Origin: Sphingomonas sp. UBA978
GTDB taxonomy: Bacteria; Pseudomonadota; Alphaproteobacteria; Sphingomonadales; Sphingomonadaceae
Reading direction: 5' to 3'
DNA: 64,000 nucleotides
NCBI RefSeq assembly: GCF_002292295.1
Contig: NZ_DBBS01000021.1
Coordinates: 274,578 to 338,577 of the forward strand
This document shows positions 15,739 to 25,419 of this stretch, one piece after another; position 1 is the stretch's first letter, and the number at the start of each line of letters is the position of its first letter. The notes below the pieces were generated by a model. It did not search any database, was not told the DNA's origin, and saw nothing but the letters and a program-made list of their open reading frames with translations. The position numbers and the translations under genes are program-made.

Positions 15739-15909
15739 TTACCGACGGTGGTCGCGTAGCCAGATGGCTACCGCGCCGAGGCTGCCGATGACGAGCCCGG
15801 CGAGGAACCCGATCGTCACCTGGCCCTGCGTCAGGCCGACGACGGTGCCGCCGATCGTGCATAGCGCGATGAGGATGCCGCCCGCGGCGGAAGGAGGAGT
15901 GTCGGCCAT
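15739..15909 (-). CDS. Small membrane protein of unknown function
   Basis: A 56-residue protein: a short N-terminal MADTPPSAAG, then two hydrophobic segments (ILIALCTIGGTVVGLTQ and IGFLAGLVIGSLGAVAIWL) and a basic RDHRR end, so probably two membrane helices with the C-terminus in the cytoplasm. AGGG lies before the ATG. It ends one base from the convergent S24 gene. A much longer open frame on this strand exists, but its N-terminal part has no protein-like features. No function can be assigned. Confidence 0.55.
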   Translation of the reverse strand: MADTPPSAAGGILIALCTIGGTVVGLTQGQVTIGFLAGLVIGSLGAVAIWLRDHRR

Positions 15910-16092
15910 GCGAGCGCCCTGCCACGTCCCGCCGCGGGACGCCAGCGTGCCGGGACGGGACAGGCGGCACAAGGCGGCGGTGGGCCCGGCCGCGCCGTTT
16001 ACCATCGACGCCCGCCGGATGGGGGCGATGCGGTTGAAGTGGCACGGCGATTGTAGGATGAGCGGCGTCCGTATCGTACCCGGGAGTATCGC

Positions 16093-16302
16093 ATGTCCGC
16101 CCTTTATCTCGCCGACGCCCAGCAGGTCGTCGAGGCAGCGGAGCTGATCGCGACCTTCGGCGACGAGGCCCCTATCGAGGCGGCGATCCGGGCGGGGCGG
16201 ATGCGGGACATCGGCAACCATCTGCATTTCTGCCGCTGGCGCCAGACCGAACGGCTCATCGCGCTGATGGCGTCGGACGAGGCGGTCGGCACGGTGCATT
16301 GA
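16093..16302 (+). CDS. Conserved-looking small protein of unknown function
   Basis: A 69-residue soluble protein: MSALYLADAQQVVEAAELIA, then an alanine-rich helix (EAPIEAAIRAGRM), then GNHLHFCRWRQTERLIALM and an end of DEAVGTVH. The His-Phe-Cys-Arg-Trp-Arg-Gln core and the helical pattern recall a family of short sphingomonad proteins that I know only as uncharacterised. GGGAG precedes the ATG at good spacing. It is monocistronic, with 150 bases before the next gene. Confidence 0.55.
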   Translation: MSALYLADAQQVVEAAELIATFGDEAPIEAAIRAGRMRDIGNHLHFCRWRQTERLIALMASDEAVGTVH

Positions 16303-16450
16303 GGGGCGGGGTGGGCACGCGCGGTTCATGGGGTGCCGTCGTGTGACCAAACCCCGACCCCGCCATTTGACGGTCGCCATGCCCGCTTGATCGGAAAAGG
16401 GTCTGATATGGGACTGTTGCGGCGGGATCGCGCACGCTAGGACCGTCGCC

Positions 16451-18400
16451 ATGGTGGCGCGTGTGGGGTGGTTCGGGCTTGGCGCGACTGCCATGCTTCT
16501 TCTCTCCGGACCGGCCGCGGCGCAGACCATGCCCGCCGAGCCCCTTCCGCTCGACCCCGTGACGCCGCTCGATCCCAACGCGCCGCTGGCGCCGCTGCCC
16601 GATATCGGCGTCGCCTGGCCGGACCTGGGGGCGGACGCCGGCGCCACCGTCGCGACGCAGGCGACCGATGGTGCCGCCGAGACGCGCTATGCGTGGCGGA
16701 TCGACGGGGTAGACGCGGCGGCGACGCCGCTGCTGCGCCAGCGCTTCGACGATCTGTCGACGCTCAACGCCAACGACGGCAGCGCCGCCAATGCCGCGCA
16801 GATCGACCGCCGCGCGCGCGAGGATGCGGACCTGCTCCAGTCGCTGCTGCGCGGCGAGGGCTATTATGATGCGCGGGTGTCGACGCGGGTCGAGCCGGGG
16901 GCGAAGCCGCTCGTCGTGCTGCAGGCGGAGCCGGGGACGCTCTATCGCTTCAAGGGCGTGACGCTGGGCGGGGTCGCGGCGGCGGAGGACAAGGCGGGGG
17001 CGCTGCGCGACGCCTTCGGCGTGAAGGCGCAGGACGCGGTCAATGCCGATGCGATCGTCGCGGGCGAGGCGCGGCTGAAGACGCGGATCGGGCAGGAGGG
17101 CTTTCCCTTCGCCGACGTCGGCGAATCGCAGATCGTCGTCGATCATGCGACCAAGACCGCGACGCTCGACCTCGCGGTGGCGCCGGGGGCGGAGCGGCGG
17201 TTCGGCAGCGTCGTCGCGCTGCCCGGCAACGGCGTGTTCGACGCGCATCACGTGCAGGAGATCGCGCGCTTTGTGCCGGGCGAGACCTATGACGCCTCGT
17301 CGCTCGACGACCTGCGGCGGGCGCTGATCCAGACCAGCCTCGTCTCGTCGGTCGTGCTGAAACCGGTCAAGGGGACGGTGCCCGGCACGGTCGATATCGG
17401 CGTAAAGCTGGAGCCGGCGCCGCCGCGGACGATCGCGGGCGAGGTGGGCTATGGCACCGGCGAGGGCGCGCGTGCAGAGCTGAGCTGGACGCATCGCAAC
17501 CTGTTCCCGCCCGAGGGCGCGCTGACCGTGCGCGGCGTGGCGGGGACGCGCGAGCAGCTGGGCAGCCTCGTGTTCCGCCGCAACAATTTCGGGGGGCGCG
17601 ACCGGGTGCTGACCGCACAGGTCGCCGCCGCGCACCTGCAGCGCGATGCCTATGAGGCCAACACCTTCTCGCTGTCGGCGACGCTGGAGCGGCAGACGAC
17701 GATCTTCTTCCAGAAGGCGTGGACCTGGTCGCTGGGCGGCGAACTCGTCACCTCCGACGAGCGTGACGTCATCGCCGCGACCGGGCAGCCGCGGCGCCGC
17801 ACCTTCTACATCGCGGCGGCGCCGACCAGCCTCAATTACGACGGCACCGACGACCTGCTCGATCCCCGGCGCGGGTTCCGGCTGGGCGGGCGGATCAGCC
17901 CCGAATTCTCGCTGCAGGGCGCAGCTTTCGGCTACGCGCGCATGCAGCTGGACGGCAGCGCCTATCAGCCGGTGAAGAGCGGGCTGGTGCTCGCCGAGCG
18001 GATCCGGCTGGGATCGATCCTGGGTGCATCGCGCGACAGCATCGCGCCGTCGCGGCGGTTCTACGCGGGCGGCGGCGCATCGGTGCGCGGCTATGGCTAT
18101 CAGGCGATCGGACCGCGCGACGTCAATAACGATCCCATCGGCGGGCGCAGCCTTGCCGAATTCTCGATCGAGGCGCGGGTCAAGGCGTTCGGCAATTTCG
18201 GCATCGTGCCGTTCCTCGACGGCGGCACGATCTATACCAGCGCGCTGCCCGGGCTGAGCGACTTCCAATATGGCGCGGGCGTCGGCGTGCGTTATTATTC
18301 CAACTTCGGCCCGATCCGCCTCGACGTCGGCACGCCGCTCAACCCGCAGCCGGGCGACAGCCGGGTGGCGGTCTATGTGTCGCTGGGACAGGCGTTTTGA
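16451..18400 (+). CDS. tamA: Outer-membrane assembly factor TamA (BamA/TamA family)
   Basis: A 649-residue Omp85 protein. Residues 1-24 are a signal peptide (ATAMLLLSGPAAAQ), a proline-rich linker follows, then POTRA domains (about 75-310, with YYDARVSTRVEPG and QEGFPFADVGE) and a C-terminal 16-strand surface-antigen barrel, with the conserved FYAGGGASVRGYGYQ motif and a final strand YVSLGQAF. TamA forms with TamB an envelope-spanning machine for inserting some outer-membrane proteins and for phospholipid transport. It overlaps tamB by a TTGA junction, which supports the pairing. Confidence 0.9.
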   Translation: MVARVGWFGLGATAMLLLSGPAAAQTMPAEPLPLDPVTPLDPNAPLAPLPDIGVAWPDLGADAGATVATQATDGAAETRYAWRIDGVDAAATPLLRQRFDDLSTLNANDGSAANAAQIDRRAREDADLLQSLLRGEGYYDARVSTRVEPGAKPLVVLQAEPGTLYRFKGVTLGGVAAAEDKAGALRDAFGVKAQDAVNADAIVAGEARLKTRIGQEGFPFADVGESQIVVDHATKTATLDLAVAPGAERRFGSVVALPGNGVFDAHHVQEIARFVPGETYDASSLDDLRRALIQTSLVSSVVLKPVKGTVPGTVDIGVKLEPAPPRTIAGEVGYGTGEGARAELSWTHRNLFPPEGALTVRGVAGTREQLGSLVFRRNNFGGRDRVLTAQVAAAHLQRDAYEANTFSLSATLERQTTIFFQKAWTWSLGGELVTSDERDVIAATGQPRRRTFYIAAAPTSLNYDGTDDLLDPRRGFRLGGRISPEFSLQGAAFGYARMQLDGSAYQPVKSGLVLAERIRLGSILGASRDSIAPSRRFYAGGGASVRGYGYQAIGPRDVNNDPIGGRSLAEFSIEARVKAFGNFGIVPFLDGGTIYTSALPGLSDFQYGAGVGVRYYSNFGPIRLDVGTPLNPQPGDSRVAVYVSLGQAF

Positions 18401-21400
18401 GCCGCTGGCTGCGGCGGATCGGGCTGGCGCTGGCGGCGCTGGTGGCGGTGTTCGCCGCCGCGCTGCTGATCGTCGACACCGATATCGGCCATCGCTGGGT
18501 CGCCGAGCGGATCGGCACGATCCGGACGAGCAACGGGCTGCGCTTCACGATCGGACGGATCGACGGGTCGCTGTACGGGCGGGCGCGGCTGAAGGACGTG
18601 CGCGTCCACGACCTCGACGGACTGCTGGTGCAGGCGCCGGCGGTGACGCTCGACTGGACGCCGTGGCTCTGGTTCCGCAACCGGCTGGAGATACGGGCGC
18701 TGGCGATCCCGCAGGCGACGCTGTTCCACGCGCCGCGCACGCGCGCATCCGCGAAGCGCGGCCCGATCCTGCCCGATTTCGACATTCGCATCGGCCGGCT
18801 GGCGATCGACCGGCTCGTGCTGGCGAAACCCGTGCTGGGCACCGAGCGGGTCGGGCGGGTCGCGGGCCGGGCGGATATCCGGCGCGGGCGGGCGCTGGTG
18901 CGGCTCGATGCGGCGGTGGCGGGATCGGACCGGCTGGCGCTGCGCATCGATGCCGAGCCGGACCGCGACCGGTTCGATATCGACGTGCGGGCGGCGGGCG
19001 CGGCGGGCGGCGTGCTGGCGCGGACCATCGGCGTCCGCCGTGCGCTGACGCTCGATATCGGCGGCGACGGCAGCTGGTCGCGGTGGCGCGGTCGCGCGGT
19101 GGGGCGGGCGAGCAAGTTTCGCGCGATCGACCTCGCGCTGGCGGCGGACGCGGGGCGCTATACGCTGTCGGGGCAGATGGCACCCGGCGGGCTGGTCGGT
19201 GGACTGGCGCGGCGGCTGGCAAGCCCGCGGGTGCTGGTGAACGGCAGCGCGACCTTCGCCGGGCGGCGGCTGGACGGGACGCTGTCGCTGCGCAGTCCGG
19301 CGATCGCGGCGGAGGCGACCGGGCTGATCGATCTGGGGGCAAGCGCGTTCCGCAACGTGCGGGTCCGGGCGCGGCTGCTGCGCCCCGCGGCGGTGATCCC
19401 GACGATGAGCGGCAGCGGCATCGAACTGCGCGGGGTGATCGACGGCGGCTTCGACACCGCACGTTTCGATTATCGGCTGCGGGCCGACCGGCTGGGCGTC
19501 GACCGGACCGGGATGCGCGGCGTGCGACTTGCCGGCAGCGGGCGGCTGGGACAGCGTGTGCTGACGATGCCGGTGCGCTTCGCCGCCGCGGAGGTGACCG
19601 GCGTCGGCAATGTCGCGGGCGGCATCCTGCGCAACCTCAGCCTCGACGGGTCGTTGACCCTCAAGGGCTCGCTGCTGACCGGGGACGCGCTGCGGCTGCG
19701 TTCGGACAAGCTGGCGGGGCGGATCATGCTGGCGGTGGATTTCGCCACCGGCCGCTATGAGGTCGGGCTGAACGGCACGCTCAACCGACTGTATATCAAG
19801 GGGCTCGGCATCGTCGACCTGCGCAGCGACCTGCGCGTCGTGCCGGGCGCGGGCGGGCGCGGCACGCGGATCGTCGGGCGCGGCACAGTGCAGGTGGTAC
19901 GGCTCGACAATGGCTTCTTGCGCGCGCTGACCGGCGGCCTGCCGCGGATCGTCACCGGGCTGGAGCGGACGCCCGACGGCGTGCTCCATTTCGCGGACAT
20001 GGTGCTGACCTCGCCGCGGCTCACGCTGCGCGGCAACGGGCTGCGGCGGCGCGACGAGACCTTCCATATCGAGGCGGTCGGGCGGCACACGCAATACGGG
20101 CCGGTGACGCTGAAGCTGGACGGCAGGATCGACCGGCCGACGCTCGACCTCGTGTTCGCGCGGCCCAACGACACGCTGGGCCTGTCGCAGGTGCGCGCGC
20201 ACCTCGATCCGACGTCGCAGGGCTTTGCGTGGCGGGCCGAGGGCGGGTCGCGGCTGGGGCCGTTCAGCGGCGCGGGCGCGATCCTGCTGCTGCCGCCGGG
20301 GGTGGACGACGTGATCCAGGTCGACCGGCTGGCGGTGAGCGGGACCAATGCGTCGGGGCGGCTGGGAATCGTGACCGGCGGGTTCGCCGGGCGGCTGGGC
20401 GTCGCCGGCGGCGGCCTGTCGGGTGAATTGCTGTTCCGACCCGTAGGGACGGTGCAGCGGATCGAGATCCATCTCGACGCGGCCAACGCGCGGCTGGACG
20501 CCGCGACGCTGCGGCGCGGGCGGCTGGATGCGACGATGCTGCTCGATCCGGCCGGCACGTCGATCGACGCGACCGCGACGGGGCTGGGCCTGCGACAGGG
20601 GCGGCTGAGCCTGGCGCGCTTCGCCGGCAATGCACGGTTGCGCGGCGGGACGGGCGAAGTACGCGCGTCGATCGCCGGGTCGCGCGGGCGGGCGTTCGAT
20701 ATCCAGACGGTGACGCAGGTGTCGCCCGACCGCTATGTCGTCGCGGCGGAAGGCACGCTCGACCGGCGACCGCTCAAGCTGCTGACCCCGGCGGAGATCG
20801 TGCGCGACGGCGACGGCTGGCGGCTGGCGCAGACCAGACTGGCCTTCGCCGGTGGCGAGGGCGCGGTAAGCGGACGGTTCGGGGCGGGGGGACTCGCGGT
20901 GGATGCGTCGCTGACGCGGATGCCGCTCGCGATCCTCGACATCGGCTTTCCCCGGCTGGGGCTGAGCGGCACCGCGTCGGGCACGTTCAGCTACGACGCG
21001 GTCGACGGGCAGGCGCCGACCGGCAAGGCGAACGTCACAGTGCGTGGGCTGAGCCGCGCCGGGCTGGTGCTGTCGTCGCGGCCGATCGACGTCGGACTGG
21101 CGGCGGCGCTGTCCGCGGACCGGCTGGGCGTGCGCGCGGTGATGGCGTCGGGTGGGAAGACGATCGGGCGCGGGCAGGCGCTGCTGCGGCCGCTGGGCGC
21201 GGGCGACCTCGCCAGCCGGATCGCCGCCGCGCCGCTGTTCGCGCAACTGCGCTATCAGGGGCCGGCGGACACCCTGTGGCGGTTGACCGGGGTCGAATTG
21301 TTCGACCTGTCGGGGCCGGTCGCAATCGGCGCGGACGTCAGCGGCCGGATCGGCGCGCCGGTGATCCGCGGCGTGCTGCAGGCGAGCGGCGCGCGGATCG

Positions 21401-22515
21401 AGAGCGCGAACACCGGCACCGTGCTGACCAACGTCACCGCGACCGGGCGGTTCGGGGGATCGCAGTTGCAGATCGACCGCTTTGCCGCCGACGCCGGCAA
21501 GGGCGGGCGGGTGACCGGCAGCGGCGGGTTCGACTTCGCCGCGGCGCACGGGATCGGCATCGACATCCGTCTCGCAGCCGATCGCGCGGTGATGATCAAC
21601 CGCGACGATATCGGCGCGACGGTGACCGGGCCGCTGACCTTTACCTCCGACGGGTCGGGCGGGCGGATCGCGGGCGACGTGGTGCTCAACCGCAGCCGCT
21701 ACCGGCTGGGACAGGCGACCGCGGCGACCGCGGTGCCGCGGCTCAACATCCGCGAGATCAACCTGCCCGACGGCGGCGAGGAGGACGAGGCGCCGGTCAC
21801 GCCATGGACGCTGGCGATAAAGGCGAAGGCGGCGGACAAGGTCATCGTCAGCGGCCTCGGCCTGTCGAGCGAATGGTCGGCGGACCTCGGAATCGCGGGC
21901 GAGCCGGCCAATCCGGCGATCACGGGCACGGCGACCATGGTGCGCGGCGATTACGAATTCGCGGGCCGTAAGTTCGAGCTAAGCCGCGGCATCATCCGCT
22001 TCGCCGGCGAGGTGCCGGCCAATCCGGCGCTGGATATCGAGGCGAATGCGGACAGCACCGGCCTCAGCGCGTCGATCCGGGTGACGGGGACCGCGCTGAA
22101 GCCCGAGATCGGCTTTTCGAGCGTGCCGACGCTGCCGCAGGACGAATTGCTGTCGCGGCTGCTGTTCGGCACGTCGATCACCAGCCTGTCGGCGCCGGAG
22201 GCGTTGCAGCTAGCGTCGGCGGTGGCGGCTCTGCAGAGCGGCGGCAACGGGCTCAACCCGATCAATGCGGTGCGGCGGGCGGCGGGGCTCGACCGGCTGC
22301 GCATCCTGCCGGCCGATCCGCAGACCGGGCAGGGGACGTCGATCGCGGCGGGCAAATATGTGACGCGGCGGCTGTATGCGGAGATCGTGACCGACGGTCA
22401 GGGCTATTCCGCGACTCAGGTCGAGTTTCAGGTGACGCGCTGGCTGTCGCTTCTGTCGAGCATCTCGACGCTGGGCCGACAAAGCGCCAACGTGCGGGTG
22501 TCAAAGGATTATTGA
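18397..22515 (+). CDS. tamB: Translocation and assembly module protein TamB
   Basis: A 1372-residue AsmA/TamB-type protein. It has one N-terminal membrane helix (IGLALAALVAVFAAALLIVD), about 1000 residues of repetitive beta-strand sequence rich in L, D, R and G that would form a long hydrophobic-groove beta-taco across the periplasm, and the C-terminal TamB (DUF490) domain from about residue 1040, with GDYEFAGRKFELSRGIIRFA, PEIGFSSVPTLPQDELLSRL and LFGTSITSL. The start is a TTG overlapping the tamA stop (TTGA). Length is in the usual range for the family. It acts with TamA. Confidence 0.92.
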   Translation: MSRWLRRIGLALAALVAVFAAALLIVDTDIGHRWVAERIGTIRTSNGLRFTIGRIDGSLYGRARLKDVRVHDLDGLLVQAPAVTLDWTPWLWFRNRLEIRALAIPQATLFHAPRTRASAKRGPILPDFDIRIGRLAIDRLVLAKPVLGTERVGRVAGRADIRRGRALVRLDAAVAGSDRLALRIDAEPDRDRFDIDVRAAGAAGGVLARTIGVRRALTLDIGGDGSWSRWRGRAVGRASKFRAIDLALAADAGRYTLSGQMAPGGLVGGLARRLASPRVLVNGSATFAGRRLDGTLSLRSPAIAAEATGLIDLGASAFRNVRVRARLLRPAAVIPTMSGSGIELRGVIDGGFDTARFDYRLRADRLGVDRTGMRGVRLAGSGRLGQRVLTMPVRFAAAEVTGVGNVAGGILRNLSLDGSLTLKGSLLTGDALRLRSDKLAGRIMLAVDFATGRYEVGLNGTLNRLYIKGLGIVDLRSDLRVVPGAGGRGTRIVGRGTVQVVRLDNGFLRALTGGLPRIVTGLERTPDGVLHFADMVLTSPRLTLRGNGLRRRDETFHIEAVGRHTQYGPVTLKLDGRIDRPTLDLVFARPNDTLGLSQVRAHLDPTSQGFAWRAEGGSRLGPFSGAGAILLLPPGVDDVIQVDRLAVSGTNASGRLGIVTGGFAGRLGVAGGGLSGELLFRPVGTVQRIEIHLDAANARLDAATLRRGRLDATMLLDPAGTSIDATATGLGLRQGRLSLARFAGNARLRGGTGEVRASIAGSRGRAFDIQTVTQVSPDRYVVAAEGTLDRRPLKLLTPAEIVRDGDGWRLAQTRLAFAGGEGAVSGRFGAGGLAVDASLTRMPLAILDIGFPRLGLSGTASGTFSYDAVDGQAPTGKANVTVRGLSRAGLVLSSRPIDVGLAAALSADRLGVRAVMASGGKTIGRGQALLRPLGAGDLASRIAAAPLFAQLRYQGPADTLWRLTGVELFDLSGPVAIGADVSGRIGAPVIRGVLQASGARIESANTGTVLTNVTATGRFGGSQLQIDRFAADAGKGGRVTGSGGFDFAAAHGIGIDIRLAADRAVMINRDDIGATVTGPLTFTSDGSGGRIAGDVVLNRSRYRLGQATAATAVPRLNIREINLPDGGEEDEAPVTPWTLAIKAKAADKVIVSGLGLSSEWSADLGIAGEPANPAITGTATMVRGDYEFAGRKFELSRGIIRFAGEVPANPALDIEANADSTGLSASIRVTGTALKPEIGFSSVPTLPQDELLSRLLFGTSITSLSAPEALQLASAVAALQSGGNGLNPINAVRRAAGLDRLRILPADPQTGQGTSIAAGKYVTRRLYAEIVTDGQGYSATQVEFQVTRWLSLLSSISTLGRQSANVRVSKDY

Positions 22516-22635
22516 GGGGGCGGGAATGGCCCGTTCGCGCCACGCGCTATGTCATATGTGAGTCGCCACGCCTGCCGCAAATGATCCGTCACCGCGGAAC
22601 GGATGCGTGGTGACGGTTAAAGGGGTGGCGGTCGT

Positions 22636-22662
22636 GGGTCCCGCGGCCGTACCGCGGGACCC
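22636..22662. terminator. Strong hairpin between convergent tamB and DUF6481-like genes
   Basis: GGGTCCCGCGG and CCGCGGGACCC pair perfectly over 11 bp around a 5-base loop. A weaker CCGTCACC/GGTGACGG hairpin lies about 40 bases to the left. No T run; probably a two-way transcription barrier. Confidence 0.5.
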
Positions 22663-22671
22663 GACGCGGTG

Positions 22672-23022
22672 TCAGCGCTTGCCGACGCGCTGCTTGCGGG
22701 CGGCGTAGCGGGCGTCGCGGGCGGCCTTCATCTCGGCTTCGGTCGGAATCTTGGGCTTGGCCTTGGCGGCGGCTTCGGCAGCGGCGAGCGCTGCGGCTTC
22801 CGCGGCGGCCTTCTTCTCTGCGATTTCGCGTTCGCGGGCGGCCTGCTTTTCCGCACGCTTCTGGGCGAGGGCGGCTTCCTTCGCGTCCGCCGCAGCCTTG
22901 CGCTCGGCGACAATCGCCGGGTCGAGCGGGGGCTTGGCGCGCAGTTTGTCGAGCGCGGCCTGCTTGGCCTGGGCGGAAAGGGCGGCGCGCTCCTGGAACG
23001 TCTGGGGCTTGTAGGCTGGCAT
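22672..23022 (-). CDS. DUF6481-like Ala/Lys/Glu-rich coiled-coil protein
   Basis: A 116-residue, highly charged protein. After MPAYKPQTFQERAALSAQAK the sequence is almost entirely A, K, E and R in helical heptad-like arrangement (EKQAAREREIAEKKAAAEAA), ending in RDARYAARKQRVGKR. The N-terminal motif and composition fit the small alphaproteobacterial DUF6481 group, recalled from memory. No signal peptide or membrane segment. The basic ends suggest nucleic-acid or ribosome binding but this is only inference. It has its own promoter region of about 150 bases on the right. Confidence 0.7.
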   Translation of the reverse strand: MPAYKPQTFQERAALSAQAKQAALDKLRAKPPLDPAIVAERKAAADAKEAALAQKRAEKQAAREREIAEKKAAAEAAALAAAEAAAKAKPKIPTEAEMKAARDARYAARKQRVGKR

Positions 23023-23187
23023 GTGGGTAGTGAAGATCCTGTCGGTTTCGTGCGGCGGCCACGCGGCGTGCGTGGTCGTCCGGACCGTCCGTTAGAGCAA
23101 AACGCCCCATTCTCCAAAAACGTGCCATCGCCATGACGGATGGGGCGCGGTACGGGCCCGGTTACAGCACGAGGGAGTGACACGGGC

Positions 23188-23856
23188 ATGACGCCGCGCG
23201 AATTGTTGGGGACGGCCGATGTGCCGGGCGGCGAGCCGCTGCGGCTGTTCCGGCGCGGGGGCGATTTCATGATCGTGCTCGAGCGCAACGAGCTGATGAA
23301 CAGCCGGATGAGCGGATCCGAAGAGGCGCTGGCGGTGATGACGATCGACCGGCTGCGCACGCCCGCGCCGCATCTGCTGGTCGGCGGGTACGGGATGGGG
23401 TTCACGTTGCGCGCGGCGCTGGCCAGGCTCAGCGGCCAAGCGCGGGTGACGGTGGCGGAGCTGGTGCCGGCAATCGTCGACTGGGCGCGCGGGCCGATGG
23501 CGGCGCTGACCGATGGCTGCCTCGACGATCCCCGAGTCGCGGTGGAGTTCGCCGACGTCGCCGAGCTGATCGCGGCCGGGCGCGGCAGCTATGATGCGAT
23601 CCTGCTCGATGTCGACAACGGGCCGGACGGGCTGGTGCGTGCGGCGAACGATCGGCTCTATTCCGCCCGCGGCCTCGCGATGGCGCGCGCGGCGCTGCGG
23701 CCGGGCGGCGTGCTGGCGGTGTGGTCCGCCGCCAAGGATGCCGCCTTCGCACGGCGCTTGCGCGAAGTCGGGTTCGACGTGGACGAGGTGACGGTGCGGG
23801 CACGCAGCAATGGCAAGGGCGCGATGCACACGATCTGGTTCGCCGTCGGACGGTGA
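23188..23856 (+). CDS. Spermidine-synthase-like Rossmann methyltransferase-fold protein
   Basis: A 222-residue protein of the polyamine-synthase/SAM-binding fold. The nucleotide-binding loop is HLLVGGYGMGFTLRAAL, with VTVAELVPAIVDWARGPM as the acidic second strand, YDAILLDVDNGPDGLV as the third and a LRPGGVLAVWSA stretch typical of SAM-dependent folds. The length is short for true spermidine synthases (about 280), and the N-terminal beta domain is reduced, so the reaction is uncertain. The ATG with GAGGGAG before it was used in place of a longer in-frame start. It converges with an aldehyde dehydrogenase gene across a clear terminator. Confidence 0.8.
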   Translation: MTPRELLGTADVPGGEPLRLFRRGGDFMIVLERNELMNSRMSGSEEALAVMTIDRLRTPAPHLLVGGYGMGFTLRAALARLSGQARVTVAELVPAIVDWARGPMAALTDGCLDDPRVAVEFADVAELIAAGRGSYDAILLDVDNGPDGLVRAANDRLYSARGLAMARAALRPGGVLAVWSAAKDAAFARRLREVGFDVDEVTVRARSNGKGAMHTIWFAVGR

Positions 23857-23860
23857 CGGC

Positions 23861-23890
23861 GATCGGCCCCTCCGCTCGAAGGGGCCGATC
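23861..23890. terminator. Bidirectional hairpin terminator
   Basis: GATCGGCCCCT and AGGGGCCGATC pair perfectly over 11 bp with an 8-base loop, placed between two convergent genes. No T run on either strand. Confidence 0.55.
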
Positions 23891-23896
23891 CCGGGG

Positions 23897-25318
23897 TCAG
23901 GCCGGTTCGCCGACGATCGTCTTCAGCTCCATGAAGTCGGCGATACCGTATTTGCCGCCCTCGCGGCCGTTGCCGGATTGTTTGTAGCCGCCGAACGGCG
24001 TGCCGCTGGGGCCGCTCCAGGCGTTGATCGTGACCAGCCCGGCGCGCAGGCGCGGCGCGACCCGGGCGGCGGCGGCGGGGTCGCCGGAGATGGCGGCAGA
24101 CAGGCCGTATTCGGTGGCGTTGGCAAGCGCGATCGCCTCGTCCTGCGTGCCGTAGCGGGTGATCGTCGCGACCGGGCCGAACGTCTCTTCGCGCGCGATC
24201 CGCATGTCGGGCGTCACGTCGGCGAAGACGGTCGGGCGGATGTAATAGCCCGCGTTGCGGCCGTCGGGCCGGCCCGGACCGCCGGTGACCAGCGTCGCGC
24301 CCTCGTCGATCGCCGACTGGATCAATTCCTGGATCTTGTCGAACTGCGCCTTGTTGACGACGGGGCCGATGTGCGCGCCCATCTCGGCGGGGTCGCCGAT
24401 CGGCGTCGCCTCGAAGATCGCCCGGGCGACCTGCGCCGCCTCGTCCGCCTGGCTTTCGTGGACGAGCAGGCGGGTGGGGGCGATGCAGCTCTGCCCCGAA
24501 TTGGCGAGCACGCCCTGCAAGGTCGGTGGCAGCACCGCGGCGAGGTCGGCGCCCTCCAGCACCAGATTGGGGGCCTTGCCGCCCAGTTCCTGATGAACGC
24601 GCTTGACGGTCGCGGCGGCGGCCTGCGCCACCGCGATGCCGGCGCGGGTCGATCCGGTGAAGCTCACCATATCGACGTCGGGATGCGTCGACAGCGCCGC
24701 GCCGACGGTGGGACCGTCGCCGTTGACGAGGTTGAAGACGCCCGCCGGAACGCCGGCGTCGTGCAGGATCTCGGCGAGGATCAGCGCGCAGCTCGGCGCT
24801 TCCTCGGACGGCTTGAGCACGATCGTATTGCCGCCGGCGAGGGCGGGGGCGACCTTGGCGCAGATCTGGTTGAGCGGCCAGTTCCACGGCGTAATCATCG
24901 CGACGACGCCGATCGGTTCATGGACGACGCGCGCCTTGCCGACCTGTTCGGAGAAGGTGAATTCGCGGAGCGCCTTCACCGCCCCCATGATGTGGCCGAG
25001 CCCGGCGGGCGCCTGCGCCGCCTGCGCGAAGCCGATCGGCGCGCCCATTTCCTGGCTGACCGCCTTGGCGAGATCGGGAATGCGCGCCTTATACGCCTCG
25101 ACGATGCGGTCGAGCAGGTCGGCGCGCTCGTCCGGGCTGGTCTGCGAGAAGCCGTCGAACGCCTTGCGCGCGGCGGCGACCGCCTTGTCGACGTCGGCCT
25201 GCGTGCCGAGCGTGATCGTCGTCACCGGCTGTTCGGTCGACGGGTCGATGACCTGATGGCTGCGGCCGCCCTCGCTGGGGACCCAGGCGCCGTCGATGTA
25301 GAAGTCTTGGGCATGCAT
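23897..25318 (-). CDS. NAD(P)-dependent aldehyde dehydrogenase
   Basis: A 473-residue class I/II-like aldehyde dehydrogenase. The cofactor-binding part has TPWNWPLNQICAKVAPALA and FTGSTRAGIAVAQAA, the general base is in HQELGGKAPNLVL, and the nucleophile in NSGQSCIAPTRLLVHE, which are all in place. The C-terminal GPSGTPFGGYKQSGNGREGG is typical. The start was set at the ATG with GGAG upstream that gives MHAQDFYIDGAWV; a start five codons earlier is possible. Divergent from a quinone oxidoreductase gene. The aldehyde substrate cannot be told. Confidence 0.9.
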   Translation of the reverse strand: MHAQDFYIDGAWVPSEGGRSHQVIDPSTEQPVTTITLGTQADVDKAVAAARKAFDGFSQTSPDERADLLDRIVEAYKARIPDLAKAVSQEMGAPIGFAQAAQAPAGLGHIMGAVKALREFTFSEQVGKARVVHEPIGVVAMITPWNWPLNQICAKVAPALAGGNTIVLKPSEEAPSCALILAEILHDAGVPAGVFNLVNGDGPTVGAALSTHPDVDMVSFTGSTRAGIAVAQAAAATVKRVHQELGGKAPNLVLEGADLAAVLPPTLQGVLANSGQSCIAPTRLLVHESQADEAAQVARAIFEATPIGDPAEMGAHIGPVVNKAQFDKIQELIQSAIDEGATLVTGGPGRPDGRNAGYYIRPTVFADVTPDMRIAREETFGPVATITRYGTQDEAIALANATEYGLSAAISGDPAAAARVAPRLRAGLVTINAWSGPSGTPFGGYKQSGNGREGGKYGIADFMELKTIVGEPA

Positions 25319-25419
25319 CGCATCGCTCTCCATATATGTTTGCCAGCGGTGTGCGGCGCGGCGGGAACAGTTGCAACCCGAAACGCGTATGCCCGGACGA
25401 GCAAAAGGAAAAGCGGCCG

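Noticed and set aside
15739..16647. 302-codon reading of the minus-strand gene after the S24 repressor
   Set aside because: Only the last 56 codons look like protein; the upstream part overlaps two + strand genes.
18373..21549. Open frame of more than 1000 codons antisense to tamB
   Set aside because: Arg/Pro/Gln-rich shadow frame produced by high GC at third positions; no domain or start signal.
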